A stretch of DNA of 64,000 nucleotides from Roseivirga sp. E12 (GCF_017592825.1 NZ_JAGFMD010000004.1:243805-307804), one strand, 5' to 3'; shown: positions 1 to 8,908, counted from the first letter of the stretch. Made by a program: numbers and translations. Notes: generated by a model not told the origin, from the letters alone.

Positions 1-203
1 ATCCATGCTACTTTTTTCAAGGCCTCAGGAGATTTTATTCTATAGAACTCCCATAACTGCATGTTGCTGCTATTAGGTGCTAGAATGGCCCGATCGATAC
101 TGCGTTTTACGGCACCTTCATCGAATTCAGCATCGGCATCATAAATCCTAACAGATCGTCTTTCATTTACTAGTTGATCGAAAATTACTGCTGATTCTTT
201 CAT
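1..203 (-). CDS. Nitroreductase family protein (3'-truncated by the window edge)
   Basis: The first 67 codons of a minus-strand gene are visible, starting at an ATG at 203-201. The visible peptide contains RRSVRIYD near residue 14 and AILAPNSSNMQLWEFY near residue 40. These match the N-terminal FMN-binding Arg-Arg-Ser and the 'A-PSS-N-Q-W-F' helix of FMN-dependent nitroreductases. Family members reduce nitro groups, quinones or flavins with NAD(P)H in the cytoplasm; the substrate here cannot be told. The start codon lies one base after the stop codon of the upstream DASS transporter gene, so the two are very probably co-transcribed and translationally coupled. The rest of the gene is outside the window. 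Confidence 0.8.
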   Translation of the reverse strand, partial: MKESAVIFDQLVNERRSVRIYDADAEFDEGAVKRSIDRAILAPNSSNMQLWEFYRIKSPEALKKVAW

Positions 204-204
204 A

Positions 205-1653
205 TTAGTAAATAGCTGGGATGAGCGTTTGTGATAGGATCACAAGCAAGATGATAGCAATGACGTTTAAGAAAATACCTGCGCGCATCATGTCTTTAAT
301 CCGTATCATTCCACTAGAGAAGACAATGGCGTTTGGCGGGGTTGAGATGGGCATCATAAAGGCATAACTGGCTGCCAGTGTAACAGGCATAGTTAAATAC
401 ATAGGGTTGATATTCAGACTGACCGAAATGCCAATGACCACTGGTACAAAGATGACGGTTAGGGCTACATTGCTCATTAGTTCGGTCATAAAGAGCATAA
501 ATGCTGTGAGTCCTGCAATCAATAATATTGGAGAGATATCCCCATTGCCAGCAATAGTTTCGCCTACCACCTGAACGATATTTGACTTCTCCATTGCCTT
601 GGCAAGGGTCAGCCCCCCTCCAAAAAGTAACAGTATACCCCAAGGTAGTCTTGATGTATATTCCCATTCTAAAAGGAATTTGGTTTTCTTGATTTCAAGG
701 GGAGTGATAAACATAAGTATACCTCCCGCAATGGCTATGATCGAATCATTGAGAAGGTTGGTATCAAACCAGTTGTTAATGCTTCCACGTAAGATCCAGG
801 TAAGGGCAGTCGCTACAAAGATGACAGCTACTCTCTTTTCTGCCTTACTAATCTTGCCAAGTTCCGACAGCTGATCGTCAATCACTTGTGCTGATTCAGA
901 GAGCTTGGCAATACCACTTGGGTAAAGGATTCTGGTAATCAGTAAATAAGTAACCGTAAGCATGATGAGGCAAATGGGCAAGCCTACACTCAAGTACTTA
1001 GCAAAGGTGACTTCAGTATTAAGCATATCGCTCATAAACCCAACCCAGGCCACATTTGGAGGGGTGCCTATGATGGTCGCTGTACCGCCTATGTTGGCAG
1101 CATATGCAATGCCAAGCATCAAAGACAACGCAAAGCGCTTCTTACCTTTCTCTGAGGCCTGATCAATCCCCAATAAGTTGATGATGGATAGGCCAATGGG
1201 TAGCATCATCACTGTAGTGGCAGTATTGCTGATCCACATGGAGATAAATGCCGTGGTTAGCATGAAGCCCAGTATTATACCGTTGGGGTTTGTGCCTGTA
1301 AGCTTGATTAGGTTCAGTGCTATTCGTTTATGCAGATTGTGACGTTCCATGGCGAGCCCTAGCATAAATCCGCCCATAAAAAGGAAGATGATCTTGTTGG
1401 CATAGGGTGCTGTGGCTTCATCGACCGTAAAAATTCCAGTCAAGGGGAACAAGACGATCGGTAGAAGGGCGGTGACGGCAATGGGCGCTGCCTCGGTAAT
1501 CCACCAAACGACCATCCATGCTGCAACTGCGATAACCTTCCAGGCATCAGGACTCAGTGAAGAAGATGGGCTCCAGAGAATGATTATTGCAAAAAGTGCT
1601 GGGCCGGCTATTAAACCGAAGATTTTAGCACCGTGAAATTCAGGCTGTCTCAA
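205..1653 (-). CDS. SLC13/DASS family anion:sodium symporter
   Basis: A polytopic inner-membrane protein of 482 residues, the usual length of divalent anion:Na+ symporters (dicarboxylate, sulfate or citrate carriers). Both half-sites of the family are visible: SNTATTVMMLPIG near residue 141 and MSNVALTVIFVPV near residue 391, each with the Ser-Asn-(Thr/Val) element that binds Na+ and the carboxylate. GGTATIIGTPPN near residue 190 is also typical. The frame opens with TTG (MRQPEFHG when initiated). A stop lies seven codons upstream and no ATG exists before residue 46, so TTG is the best start. Substrate is not predictable; a C4-dicarboxylate would fit the nearby sucD, but that is inference. 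It is followed at once by the nitroreductase gene. Confidence 0.88.
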   Translation of the reverse strand: MRQPEFHGAKIFGLIAGPALFAIIILWSPSSSLSPDAWKVIAVAAWMVVWWITEAAPIAVTALLPIVLFPLTGIFTVDEATAPYANKIIFLFMGGFMLGLAMERHNLHKRIALNLIKLTGTNPNGIILGFMLTTAFISMWISNTATTVMMLPIGLSIINLLGIDQASEKGKKRFALSLMLGIAYAANIGGTATIIGTPPNVAWVGFMSDMLNTEVTFAKYLSVGLPICLIMLTVTYLLITRILYPSGIAKLSESAQVIDDQLSELGKISKAEKRVAVIFVATALTWILRGSINNWFDTNLLNDSIIAIAGGILMFITPLEIKKTKFLLEWEYTSRLPWGILLLFGGGLTLAKAMEKSNIVQVVGETIAGNGDISPILLIAGLTAFMLFMTELMSNVALTVIFVPVVIGISVSLNINPMYLTMPVTLAASYAFMMPISTPPNAIVFSSGMIRIKDMMRAGIFLNVIAIILLVILSQTLIPAIY

Positions 1654-1863
1654 TATTATAGGTTTTGCAATAGCTCAGTAATGGAAGAAGGTGACGATCT
1701 CGATTACTGGAACTTCTAATTTGTGACAAAAGATAAAGGAATGAATAGAATTATCATATGACCACTTGTCCCAATGGCAGCGCTTAAGTCGGAGGAGAAA
1801 TGACTAGGCTCAATAATAGTTAACAAATACTTGAAGAATCTGAGTTGGAAATAAATAGAAAGA

Positions 1864-1881
1864 GCCCCGATATATCGGGGC
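1864..1881. terminator. Isolated GC-rich palindrome, terminator-like
   Basis: GCCCCGATATATCGGGGC is a perfect 18-base palindrome. Read on the minus strand it is followed by TCTTTCTATTTATTT, a moderately T-rich tail; on plus the tail is CCTCTC. No annotated gene ends here, so it may terminate an unseen short transcript on the minus strand or insulate the transporter from sucD. The direction is uncertain. Confidence 0.4.
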
Positions 1882-2133
1882 CCTCTCATCTTCAACCTTA
1901 AAATACTAAAAACTAACTAACTATGTTTAAATCGCTCTCTCATAGAATTTAATTCTGATCTCGCTTCACTTACCTATCAATTTTAGAATTAACTTCTGCA
2001 ATATAGACGCTGGCTTGCTTCAAATAGTTTCAATAAGTTGCTCCTTTTTTTAGTTAAAAAGCGTTAAACGGAATACGACCCATTTTATGGGTGCATCTTC
2101 CAGATTAAAGGGAGTTTCTTGAGAGATATTCTC

Positions 2134-2164
2134 TTTGGTCAAGCCATATTATATTCTATTTTTG
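2134..2164 (+). promoter_or_regulatory. Bacteroidota-type promoter of sucD
   Basis: TTTG at 2134-2137 and TATTTTTG at 2157-2164 match the -33 (TTTG) and -7 (TAnnTTTG) elements of the Bacteroidota primary sigma factor with an exact 19-base spacer. Transcription would start near 2171, about 16 bases before the sucD ATG. Confidence 0.75.
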
Positions 2165-2186
2165 CGTCAAAATTAAACCCACTGCG

Positions 2187-3062
2187 ATGAGCGTTTTAGT
2201 GAATAATGATTCGAAAGTGATTGTACAAGGATTTACAGGTTCTGAAGGTACATTTCACGCAGGTCAAATGATTGAATATGGTACCAATGTAGTTGGTGGA
2301 GTGACTCCAGGAAAAGGTGGTCAAACTCACTTAGAAAAGCCTGTTTTCAACACTGTTGAAGACGCTGTAACTGACACAGGTGCCAATGTATCGATAATCT
2401 TTGTGCCTCCTGCTTTTGCTGCAGATGCTATTATGGAAGCTGCGGATGCTGGCATTAAAGTTATCATCGCTATTACAGAAGGTATTCCTGTAAAGGATAT
2501 GGTTTACGCCAAGGAATACATCCAAGGAAAAGACGTTACGCTTGTTGGACCTAACTGCCCTGGAGTTATCACCCCTGGCGAAGCGAAAGTGGGTATTATG
2601 CCAGGTTTTGTTTTCAAGAAAGGAAGAGTAGGCTTGGTTTCTAAGTCAGGTACCTTGACTTACGAAGCAGCTGATCAATTGGCTAAAGCTGGATTGGGTA
2701 TTTCTACTGCTATTGGTATTGGTGGTGACCCAATCATTGGAACACCTACTAAGAATGCGGTTGAAATGTTGATGGAAGATCCAGAGACTGATGCAATAGT
2801 GATGATAGGTGAGATTGGTGGTAATTATGAAGCTCTAGCAGCTGAGTACATTCAGAGCACGGGTAACAAGAAACCAGTGGTTGGATTCATCGCTGGTCAG
2901 ACAGCACCTCCAGGTAGAAGAATGGGACATGCCGGTGCGATTATCGGTGGAGCAGAAGATACTGCAGAAGCTAAAATGAGAATTATGGAAGCTTGTGGCA
3001 TTCACGTTGCCAAATCACCTGCTGATATTGGTGAAACAATGGCAAAAGTCTTGAAAGGTTAA
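2187..3062 (+). CDS. sucD: Succinyl-CoA synthetase (ADP/GDP-forming) subunit alpha
   Basis: 291 residues, full length for the alpha subunit that, with SucC, interconverts succinyl-CoA and succinate with substrate-level phosphorylation in the TCA cycle. The N-terminal CoA-binding Rossmann domain starts with [15 protein letters not shown], and [20 protein letters not shown] follows near residue 120. The phosphohistidine loop [10 protein letters not shown] places the catalytic His at about residue 248. The ATG at 2187 is supported by the promoter 23 bases upstream. sucC is not adjacent, so the two subunits are encoded separately. An intrinsic terminator follows immediately, so this is a single-gene unit. 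Confidence 0.97.
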   Translation: MSVLVNNDSKVIVQGFTGSEGTFHAGQMIEYGTNVVGGVTPGKGGQTHLEKPVFNTVEDAVTDTGANVSIIFVPPAFAADAIMEAADAGIKVIIAITEGIPVKDMVYAKEYIQGKDVTLVGPNCPGVITPGEAKVGIMPGFVFKKGRVGLVSKSGTLTYEAADQLAKAGLGISTAIGIGGDPIIGTPTKNAVEMLMEDPETDAIVMIGEIGGNYEALAAEYIQSTGNKKPVVGFIAGQTAPPGRRMGHAGAIIGGAEDTAEAKMRIMEACGIHVAKSPADIGETMAKVLKG

Positions 3063-3080
3063 TAGAAAAAGAATTTATGA

Positions 3081-3114
3081 AAAAGCCTTCCGATTAGTCG
3101 GAAGGCTTTTTTTT
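3081..3114 (+). terminator. Intrinsic terminator of sucD
   Basis: AAAAGCCTTCCGA / TCGGAAGGCTTTT form a long stem around a four-base loop, followed by a run of T (3107-3114). It sits 18 bases after the sucD stop codon. Confidence 0.9.
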
Positions 3115-3120
3115 ATGCAC

Positions 3121-3213
3121 TTAGAATAATAAGATCAAACTTATGACCACCAACAAGAGCAATAATTCGAATTGCTTAGATACCTGTTGAACAGCCTTGG
3201 CTAAAATGTTCAT
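3121..3213 (-). CDS. Putative 30-residue single-pass membrane peptide
   Basis: An ATG at 3213-3211 opens a 30-codon frame ending in TAA at 3123-3121. The peptide has a short amphipathic, net positive N-terminus (MNILAKAVQQVSKQFE) followed by an unbroken hydrophobic stretch (LLLLLVVISLILLF) reaching the C-terminus. That is the layout of small inner-membrane peptides. No Shine-Dalgarno sequence is obvious, which is usual in this phylum. It lies between the terminators of sucD and rny, in a 435-bp gap otherwise without a gene, with a strong hairpin about 75 bases upstream (3286-3306). Function unknown. A chance frame of this length is possible; the clean topology is the only argument for coding. 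Confidence 0.4.
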   Translation of the reverse strand: MNILAKAVQQVSKQFELLLLLVVISLILLF

Positions 3214-3285
3214 GATTACATGGTTTTGGTTGATTATTCAATTAAACAAGTGCGTGTGTGTTCGATTGGCCATTGTGTAAGAGGA

Positions 3286-3306
3286 GGGGTCACCTTCCGT
3301 GACCCC
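3286..3306. promoter_or_regulatory. Perfect 8-bp stem hairpin in the sucD-rny gap
   Basis: GGGGTCAC (3286-3293) pairs with GTGACCCC (3299-3306) around the loop CTTCC. Neither strand has a T-run after it, so it is not a standard terminator. It could be an element of the leader of the 30-residue membrane peptide (minus strand), part of a small RNA, or a protein-binding palindrome. Confidence 0.4.
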
Positions 3307-3436
3307 GAATCCAAGAGACTCAACTAAATCAGACTACTATTGAATCTTTACTGACTATATCAAAGTTGATGTTTTCAATGAGGCAGGACAATACCTAGTT
3401 TTGGGTATTTTTAATTTGACCCTTGAATGGCCGCAT

Positions 3437-3476
3437 AAAAAAAGTCGAATAGAGCGATCACTCTATTCGACTTTTA
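3437..3476 (-). terminator. Intrinsic terminator of the pheT-zapA-rny operon
   Basis: A 15-bp perfect stem, AAAAGTCGAATAGAG (3441-3455) with CTCTATTCGACTTTT (3462-3476), gives a T-run on the minus strand (TTTTTTT towards 3437). It lies 23 bases beyond the rny stop. Confidence 0.9.
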
Positions 3477-3498
3477 GTCTCCTAAGTTTTAGAAACGT

Positions 3499-5064
3499 CT
3501 ATTTCGCGTAGTTAACTGCACGCATCTCGCGTATTACAGTTACTTTAATTTGACCTGGGTACTGCATCTCTTTTTCGATCTTCTGAGAGATATCAAATGA
3601 CAACTGGCCAGCCAATGTATCGGTCACTGATTCCGCATCTACCATTACCCTCAATTCTCGACCTGCTTGAATAGCATAGCATTTATTAACACCGTCAAAA
3701 CCGAGAGCAAGTGCTTCCAAGTCTTTAAGGCGTTTGATGTATGACTCCATTACCTCTCTTCTGGCCCCAGGTCTAGCACCAGAGATTGCATCACAGGCTT
3801 GTACCAAAGGAGAAATCATCGATGTCATTTCTACCTCATCATGGTGGGCGCCAATGGCATTACACACTTCGGGATGCTCTTTGTACTTTTTGGCTAGCTC
3901 CATTCCTAAAATTGCGTGTGGCAATTCAGGTTCTTCTGGCCATACTTTGCCAATGTCATGTAATAGTCCAGCACGCTTGGCGCGCTTAGTATTCAATCCT
4001 AATTCTGAGGCCATTGTAGCGCAGAGGTTGGCTACCTCTCTAGAGTGCTGTAAAAGGTTTTGCCCATACGATGATCTAAATCGCATGCGACCGACCATTT
4101 TAATCAATTCTGGGTGGAGGCCATGAATGCCAAGGTCTATGACAGTTCTCTCACCAATTTCTGAGATCTCTTCTTCAATGTTTTTTGTGGTCTTAGCCAC
4201 AACCTCCTCAATACGTGCAGGGTGTATTCTGCCATCAGTTACTAGCCTATGTAAGGATAGTCTTGCAATTTCACGTCTTACTGGGTCAAAGCCAGAGATG
4301 ATGATCGCTTCTGGAGTATCATCAACAATGATCTCTACACCAGTTGCTGCTTCCAGAGCTCGAATGTTTCTTCCTTCTCGGCCAATGATTTTACCTTTGA
4401 TATCATCACTTTCAATATTGAAAATAGAAACACAGTTTTCAATGGCATGCTCAGTAGCTGTTCTTTGAATAGACTCGATAACGATCTTCTTAGCCTCTTT
4501 TGCACCAGAGAGTTTCGCTTCATCAATTATATCTTTAACGAGTGCGGAAGCCTTTGATTCAGCCTCGTCTTTCAGCGTCTCGATCAATTGTTCTCGTGCA
4601 TCATCAGCAGAAAGGTTAGCCACCTTTTCTAAGGCTTTTACTTTAGCCTCTACTTTACTTTCTAACTCTTCCTTGCGCTTCTTGACAATTTCTAACTGAG
4701 CCTCGACATTCTCTTTCATGCTATCGAGTTCAGCCTCTTTTCGGCTGATGTTTTCTTGCAGGCTTGATATTTTGGACTCTCGCTGCTTTAACTTATTCTC
4801 GTTAGTGATGATTTGATTTTTCTTGCGATTGGCTTCTTCTTCGAAGTCGGCCTTTATCTTAAGGTACTTTTCGCGCGCTTCGAGTATTTTGTCTTTTTTG
4901 ATGCTTTCAGCCGTTATCTGAGCCTCTTTGATCAATAATTTACTTTTCTCCTCTATTTCTGAAACGGCCTTCTTGTTGGCTTTTTGCAAAGCAACACGTC
5001 CCAGAAAAAGCCCGATAGCCAATGCTCCAATGGCTATTAGTACTATTGTAAGTGTATCTCCCAT
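3499..5064 (-). CDS. rny: Ribonuclease Y
   Basis: 521 residues, the standard length. RNase Y is a membrane-anchored endoribonuclease that starts mRNA decay. Domains in order: an N-terminal transmembrane anchor (residues about 4-24, [17 protein letters not shown]), a long charged coiled coil (about 28-200), a KH RNA-binding domain with the GxxG loop GREGRN (about 215-280), and an HD phosphodiesterase domain with the metal-binding pair in LLHDIGK near residue 368 and AHHDEVEM after it. The C-terminus [14 protein letters not shown] is the conserved family end. It follows zapA with a 49-bp gap on the same strand and ends at a strong terminator. Confidence 0.97.
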   Translation of the reverse strand: MGDTLTIVLIAIGALAIGLFLGRVALQKANKKAVSEIEEKSKLLIKEAQITAESIKKDKILEAREKYLKIKADFEEEANRKKNQIITNENKLKQRESKISSLQENISRKEAELDSMKENVEAQLEIVKKRKEELESKVEAKVKALEKVANLSADDAREQLIETLKDEAESKASALVKDIIDEAKLSGAKEAKKIVIESIQRTATEHAIENCVSIFNIESDDIKGKIIGREGRNIRALEAATGVEIIVDDTPEAIIISGFDPVRREIARLSLHRLVTDGRIHPARIEEVVAKTTKNIEEEISEIGERTVIDLGIHGLHPELIKMVGRMRFRSSYGQNLLQHSREVANLCATMASELGLNTKRAKRAGLLHDIGKVWPEEPELPHAILGMELAKKYKEHPEVCNAIGAHHDEVEMTSMISPLVQACDAISGARPGARREVMESYIKRLKDLEALALGFDGVNKCYAIQAGRELRVMVDAESVTDTLAGQLSFDISQKIEKEMQYPGQIKVTVIREMRAVNYAK

Positions 5065-5113
5065 AGGTATTTATAGTCTATACAGGAGAAGAAATGTAGA
5101 GTTGAAATTGAGC

Positions 5114-5401
5114 CTAAGAGATGGCGTCTTTGATCATTTGATTTAGCGATTGAATCTTGTCTTCTGCGGTGCTATCGATTGCACCCGAGGACTCTTCAGT
5201 TTTCAATTTGGCAACCATACAGTCAAATGCGACCATGGCTAACAAATCCTCTTTATCGTCAATACCGAACTTTTCTCGGTAAGATTTTAATTGATCATTG
5301 ATGTATTTACCAGCAGTACGTACCCGTTCTTCTTCGTCCGGTTTCACCTTCATGGGGTACTCACGGTCTCCTATTTTTAATCTTACTGATAGAAGATCCA
5401 T
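5114..5401 (-). CDS. zapA: Cell division protein ZapA
   Basis: 95 residues. The N-terminal beta-rich part (SVRLKIGDREYPMKVKPDEEERVRTAGKYIND, split here only by normal family variation) and the helical C-terminal tail match ZapA, which bundles FtsZ protofilaments at the Z ring. The motif LAMVAFDCMVAKL sits at the start of the coiled-coil helix. The gene lies 13 bases downstream of a coiled-coil gene that could encode its partner, and 49 bases upstream of rny. Confidence 0.85.
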   Translation of the reverse strand: MDLLSVRLKIGDREYPMKVKPDEEERVRTAGKYINDQLKSYREKFGIDDKEDLLAMVAFDCMVAKLKTEESSGAIDSTAEDKIQSLNQMIKDAIS

Positions 5402-5414
5402 CTATTTATGTGGC

Positions 5415-5708
5415 TTAGCTCAGATGCGAAATGCATCTGTCTATCTCTTTAATGTACTCGTTTAACTTCAGTTTCAACTCAGCAGATTCTTCCTTCTCTA
5501 CTGTAGTGCTTGATACAATTTTAGCGATTTTATCCTGATTTTGAAAATCAGATAACTGTGCCTTCAAATGCTCAACTTCGGCTTGAAGCTGACTATTTTT
5601 CTGTTGCAATTGATCCTTAGCTTCTCTCTCTTTTTGTTGTGAATTAATCAGTGACTTGAGATTGTTCTCAAGCTGATTAAGCTTTTGGTCAATTGATTCA
5701 GTGGCCAT
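5415..5708 (-). CDS. Short coiled-coil protein, possible ZapA partner
   Basis: 97 residues with no recognised family. Residues 5-60 are a continuous heptad-rich, Gln/Lys/Glu-rich coiled coil; a short Ser/Thr break near residue 67 is followed by another helix ending in EYIKEIDRCISHLS. There is no signal peptide or membrane segment, so it should be cytosolic. Its ATG overlaps the pheT stop by one base (TAATG), implying translational coupling, and zapA follows after 13 bases. Size, coiled-coil character and position suggest a ZapB-like role bridging ZapA, but there is no sequence proof. It could equally be an unrelated structural protein. Confidence 0.7.
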   Translation of the reverse strand: MATESIDQKLNQLENNLKSLINSQQKEREAKDQLQQKNSQLQAEVEHLKAQLSDFQNQDKIAKIVSSTTVEKEESAELKLKLNEYIKEIDRCISHLS

Positions 5709-8122
5709 TATTTTCTAATTATTGCACCTAGTTCTCTTTCAAATCCTTGCATGAGGCGGCTCATCGTTTTATCAATGACTTTGTCATTCAAGGTCTTTTC
5801 TTGGTCTTGTAAAAAGAAGCTTATTGCATAAGCTTTTTGATTCTCACCAATTTTATCGCCTTCATAAACGTCAAAAACACTCGTTCTTGTAATGAGTTGT
5901 CTTTCGAGTTTTAAGGCAAGTTTCCTAATCTGGTCAAAATTTATCGCTTTGTCAACAACTAATGATAAGTCTCTTTTAACTTCTGGGAACTTCGAGATAG
6001 GCTTGAAGTCGACTCCCAGCGGATACAATGACTTAAGGAAGTCCCAATCAATGTCAGCCATGAATACTTCTTGCTTAACATCACACTGCTTGGTCAGCTT
6101 AGTATTGACCTTGCCCATAGATAACAATGGTTTCTTGCGGGTAGAAACTGTAAGGCCGTAAGCAAACAGATCGCTGTCGGTTTCTGCCGTTTCGTAGTTG
6201 TCAATACCAAACTTGTTCAATAGTTGACTAATGGTCTTTTTGAGGTCGAAGTAATGAACCGATCTCTTCTTTTCAAGCCAGTTCTCATCAAGGTTTTCAC
6301 CCGTAACAAACAAAGTCAATCGTTCCTTTTCCTTATACTTCTCATTGACCTTGTGGTAGGTTCTTCCGAATTCAAAAAGTTGAAGGTTGGTCTGTCTTCG
6401 TTTTATGTTTCTTTCGATTACTTCCAGTCCATTAAACAAAAGACTTTGACGCATTACGTTCAGATCCTCACTTAAAAAGTTGAGAATGTGGACATTTTGT
6501 TCGTCATCAAGGCTTTCTGTCGCTTCTGTATAAGTGTGCTTGGTCAAAGAATTGGTGACAATTTCATTGTATCCGGCACCTGCCATTAATCTAGATATTT
6601 CTAATTGAATGGCATCAGCATCTCTTTGTGGAAACTCAGAAAGGAAGGTGCTGCTTAATGTATCTTTTAGTTCAATGTTGTTATAGCCATAAATCCTTAA
6701 AACTTCTTCTACAATATCTGCTTCCCTTTGAACATCTACCCTATAAGGAGGTACGATGGCCGTGAAACCATCGGTGGTTTCTGCAGAAATGCTGATGTCT
6801 AGGCTGGCTAAGATATTCTTGATTTCTTCGTTGGTAAGCGTCTTACCAATAAGCCGATTGATGCCTTTGAAAGAGACAGGCACTTCAAAGTCATTGATAG
6901 GCTCAGGATAGATGTCAATGATCTCTGAACTTATTTGACCACCGGCAATTTCCTTTATTAGAAGTGCAGCATACTTTAAAGCATATACTGTAATATTCGG
7001 ATCTGTTCCTCTTTCATATCTAAAACTTGCATCCGTTTTCAGCTGATGCGTTTGGGCAGTCTTTCTGATGTAATCCGGAGAGAAATAGGCGCTTTCCAAA
7101 AATACATCGGTGGTCTTTTCGGTAACGCCAGATTTGATTCCTCCAAAAACTCCAGCGATACACATGCCTTCGTTTTCATTACAGATCATCAGGTCTTTTT
7201 CTGAAAGTGTTCTTTCTTTTTCGTCTAGGCTGGTGAATTTGGTGCCTGCCGGGAGTGTTTTTACTACCACCTGATTGCTGCCGATTGCTGCCGCATCAAA
7301 GGCATGCATAGGCTGACCCAGACTATGCAATACATAATTGGTGATATCGACTACATTGTTAGTCGGGTTGATGCCAATAGCATTCAATTTCGTCTTGAGC
7401 CATTCAGGAGATTCTTGAACTTTAACACCAGAAATGGTTAGTGCGGAATATCTCGGGCACGCCTCAGCATTTTCGACAATGACATCTATAGGTTTTGAGG
7501 TATTGTCAACCTTGAAATCTTCAACCGAAGGCATGGTAATCTCACGGTTAAATAAGGCCTTAAGGTCTCTGGCGGTACCCAGGTGAGAAGCGGCATCAGC
7601 ACGGTTTGGCGTAAGGCCAATTTCGTATACGTAGTCAGATTCAAGGTTGAAGTAGTCAGCGGCTGAAGTTCCATTTGGCAAGTTAGTATCTAGCACCATG
7701 ATGCCGTCATGACTGGCTCCCAGGCCTATTTCATCTTCGGCACAAATCATGCCCTCAGATACTTCACCTCTAATTTTTGCTTTCTTAATCTTGAACGGTT
7801 CGCCAGAAGAGGGGTATAGCATGCTATTGACTGTCGCTACGACCACTTTTTGACCTGCGGTAACATTTGGAGCTCCACACACAATCGGTGAAGGTGTGTC
7901 TGTCCCAATATCCACGGTAGTAACGCTTAGTTTATCTGCATTGGGATGTTTTGTACAAGTCAATACTTCACCAATCACTAAACCTTTGAGTCCACCTTTA
8001 ATGCTTTCTACTTCTTCCAGACCTTCTACTTCTAGGCCTGAATGGGTCAGTTGGTCACTAATTTCCTGAGGTGATTCGGGAAGGTCAATGTATTGCTTTA
8101 GCCAATTGAGAGAAATCTTCAT
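5708..8122 (-). CDS. pheT: Phenylalanyl-tRNA synthetase beta subunit
   Basis: 804 residues, full length for the bacterial beta subunit of the (alpha-beta)2 enzyme that charges tRNA-Phe. The start MKISLNWLKQYIDL is the typical PheT N-terminus. An EMAP/OB-type tRNA-binding domain follows (about 42-155, with VVCGAPNVTAGQKVVVA), then the B3/B4 editing module (about 205-385), the B5 domain (about 400-480), and the C-terminal anticodon-binding ferredoxin-fold domain (about 710-803, FPEVKRDLSLVVDK). pheS is not in the window. It is the first gene of a minus-strand run pheT, coiled-coil gene, zapA, rny. Confidence 0.97.
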   Translation of the reverse strand: MKISLNWLKQYIDLPESPQEISDQLTHSGLEVEGLEEVESIKGGLKGLVIGEVLTCTKHPNADKLSVTTVDIGTDTPSPIVCGAPNVTAGQKVVVATVNSMLYPSSGEPFKIKKAKIRGEVSEGMICAEDEIGLGASHDGIMVLDTNLPNGTSAADYFNLESDYVYEIGLTPNRADAASHLGTARDLKALFNREITMPSVEDFKVDNTSKPIDVIVENAEACPRYSALTISGVKVQESPEWLKTKLNAIGINPTNNVVDITNYVLHSLGQPMHAFDAAAIGSNQVVVKTLPAGTKFTSLDEKERTLSEKDLMICNENEGMCIAGVFGGIKSGVTEKTTDVFLESAYFSPDYIRKTAQTHQLKTDASFRYERGTDPNITVYALKYAALLIKEIAGGQISSEIIDIYPEPINDFEVPVSFKGINRLIGKTLTNEEIKNILASLDISISAETTDGFTAIVPPYRVDVQREADIVEEVLRIYGYNNIELKDTLSSTFLSEFPQRDADAIQLEISRLMAGAGYNEIVTNSLTKHTYTEATESLDDEQNVHILNFLSEDLNVMRQSLLFNGLEVIERNIKRRQTNLQLFEFGRTYHKVNEKYKEKERLTLFVTGENLDENWLEKKRSVHYFDLKKTISQLLNKFGIDNYETAETDSDLFAYGLTVSTRKKPLLSMGKVNTKLTKQCDVKQEVFMADIDWDFLKSLYPLGVDFKPISKFPEVKRDLSLVVDKAINFDQIRKLALKLERQLITRTSVFDVYEGDKIGENQKAYAISFFLQDQEKTLNDKVIDKTMSRLMQGFERELGAIIRK

Positions 8123-8153
8123 GAATATTGAATTGCTCGTATTAAAAGAAAGG

Positions 8154-8161
8154 CAAAATTA
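8154..8161 (-). promoter_or_regulatory. -7 element of the pheT promoter
   Basis: On the minus strand TAATTTTG fits TAnnTTTG exactly and is followed by CC. It would start transcription about 25 bases before the pheT ATG. No clear TTTG is seen at the -33 position. Confidence 0.5.
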
Positions 8162-8187
8162 AGGATTTAGCCTTTCGATTTGATCCT

Positions 8188-8805
8188 TTAGTCAACTTTA
8201 TAAAGCTTTTCACCTGCTTCGATCGCTACGGCCAGCATGTTTTCTCTGGGAGGGATTGGGCAGCTGAATTCTGCATTGAAATGGCAGTAGGGGTTGTAGG
8301 CATTATTAAAGTCAATGGTCACGGCATTGGTATTGCGATATTGGACTTCGACATAGCGCCCACCGCCATAGGTTTCTCGTGCGCTAGTGTCATCCGCGAA
8401 CATTAATGAAAGCTTATTTGGGTCTTTTTCTTCCCAGTCTTGGTAAAGGATTACCCGCTGCTGTACATCATTGAGTTGAAAGTCTGCATAGGCAAACGGA
8501 ATATATTTAAGCTGCTCTCCGGTGGTAGATTCGATGAAAATGGGCTGTTTTTTGTCAATCATGGTGAGCTTGGCCGTTACTTTGAAGTCTTCATTGATGG
8601 GATAGTAATTGAGGCCTGTGAAGTCACCTTTATCTTCATCGGTTAGAGGAGAGGTTGAAGAAAGCATAAAGCTGTTCTTATCTTTTCGCTCAGTTTCAAG
8701 TCTCTCTCTATAGTCTTCTGAAGATTCTCCGACAGTCAGAAAATTGAGGATAGTAACGGCAACTATTGCCACTACCAGTAAACTGAAAATCGTGTTTCGC
8801 TTCAT
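8188..8805 (-). CDS. DUF1684 domain protein, membrane-anchored
   Basis: 205 residues. Residues 6-24 (IFSLLVVAIVAVTILNFLT) form a signal anchor, so the rest should face the periplasm. The body matches DUF1684 proteins: DYRERLETERKDKNSFM near the start, GLNYYPINEDFKV, then LMFADDTSARETYGGGRY and the end block DFNNAYNPYCHFNAEFSCPIPP. The last block, with its Asn-Pro-Tyr-Cys and Cys-Pro-Ile-Pro-Pro pattern, is the most conserved part of the family. The function of DUF1684 is not established. Upstream of pheT on the same strand (65-bp gap), but pheT appears to have its own promoter in that gap. Confidence 0.85.
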   Translation of the reverse strand: MKRNTIFSLLVVAIVAVTILNFLTVGESSEDYRERLETERKDKNSFMLSSTSPLTDEDKGDFTGLNYYPINEDFKVTAKLTMIDKKQPIFIESTTGEQLKYIPFAYADFQLNDVQQRVILYQDWEEKDPNKLSLMFADDTSARETYGGGRYVEVQYRNTNAVTIDFNNAYNPYCHFNAEFSCPIPPRENMLAVAIEAGEKLYKVD

Positions 8806-8908
8806 CTGGCTTGGTTCAACGCGTTTACAAATGCATTGCGAATTTATACTTGAACAGCCTGAAAATGAAATATTAATGTTTGTATCTCAATTCTGAATCA
8901 TATAAGAT

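Larger units (their letters stand above)
1654..2186. other. Divergent intergenic region (533 bp) without a recognisable gene
   Basis: This lies between the minus-strand transporter and plus-strand sucD. It holds the sucD promoter at its right end and a strong isolated palindrome at 1864-1881. Two very short open stretches (a 12-codon ATG frame at 1681 on plus, and a TTG frame after AAGGAG near 2025 on minus) are too short and unconserved-looking to call. The middle part is AT-rich and otherwise unremarkable. Confidence 0.6.

Noticed and set aside
5065..5113. 6S or other small RNA between rny and zapA
   Set aside because: Only 49 bases with no stem-loop or promoter; gamma-proteobacterial zapA-ssrS linkage does not apply here.
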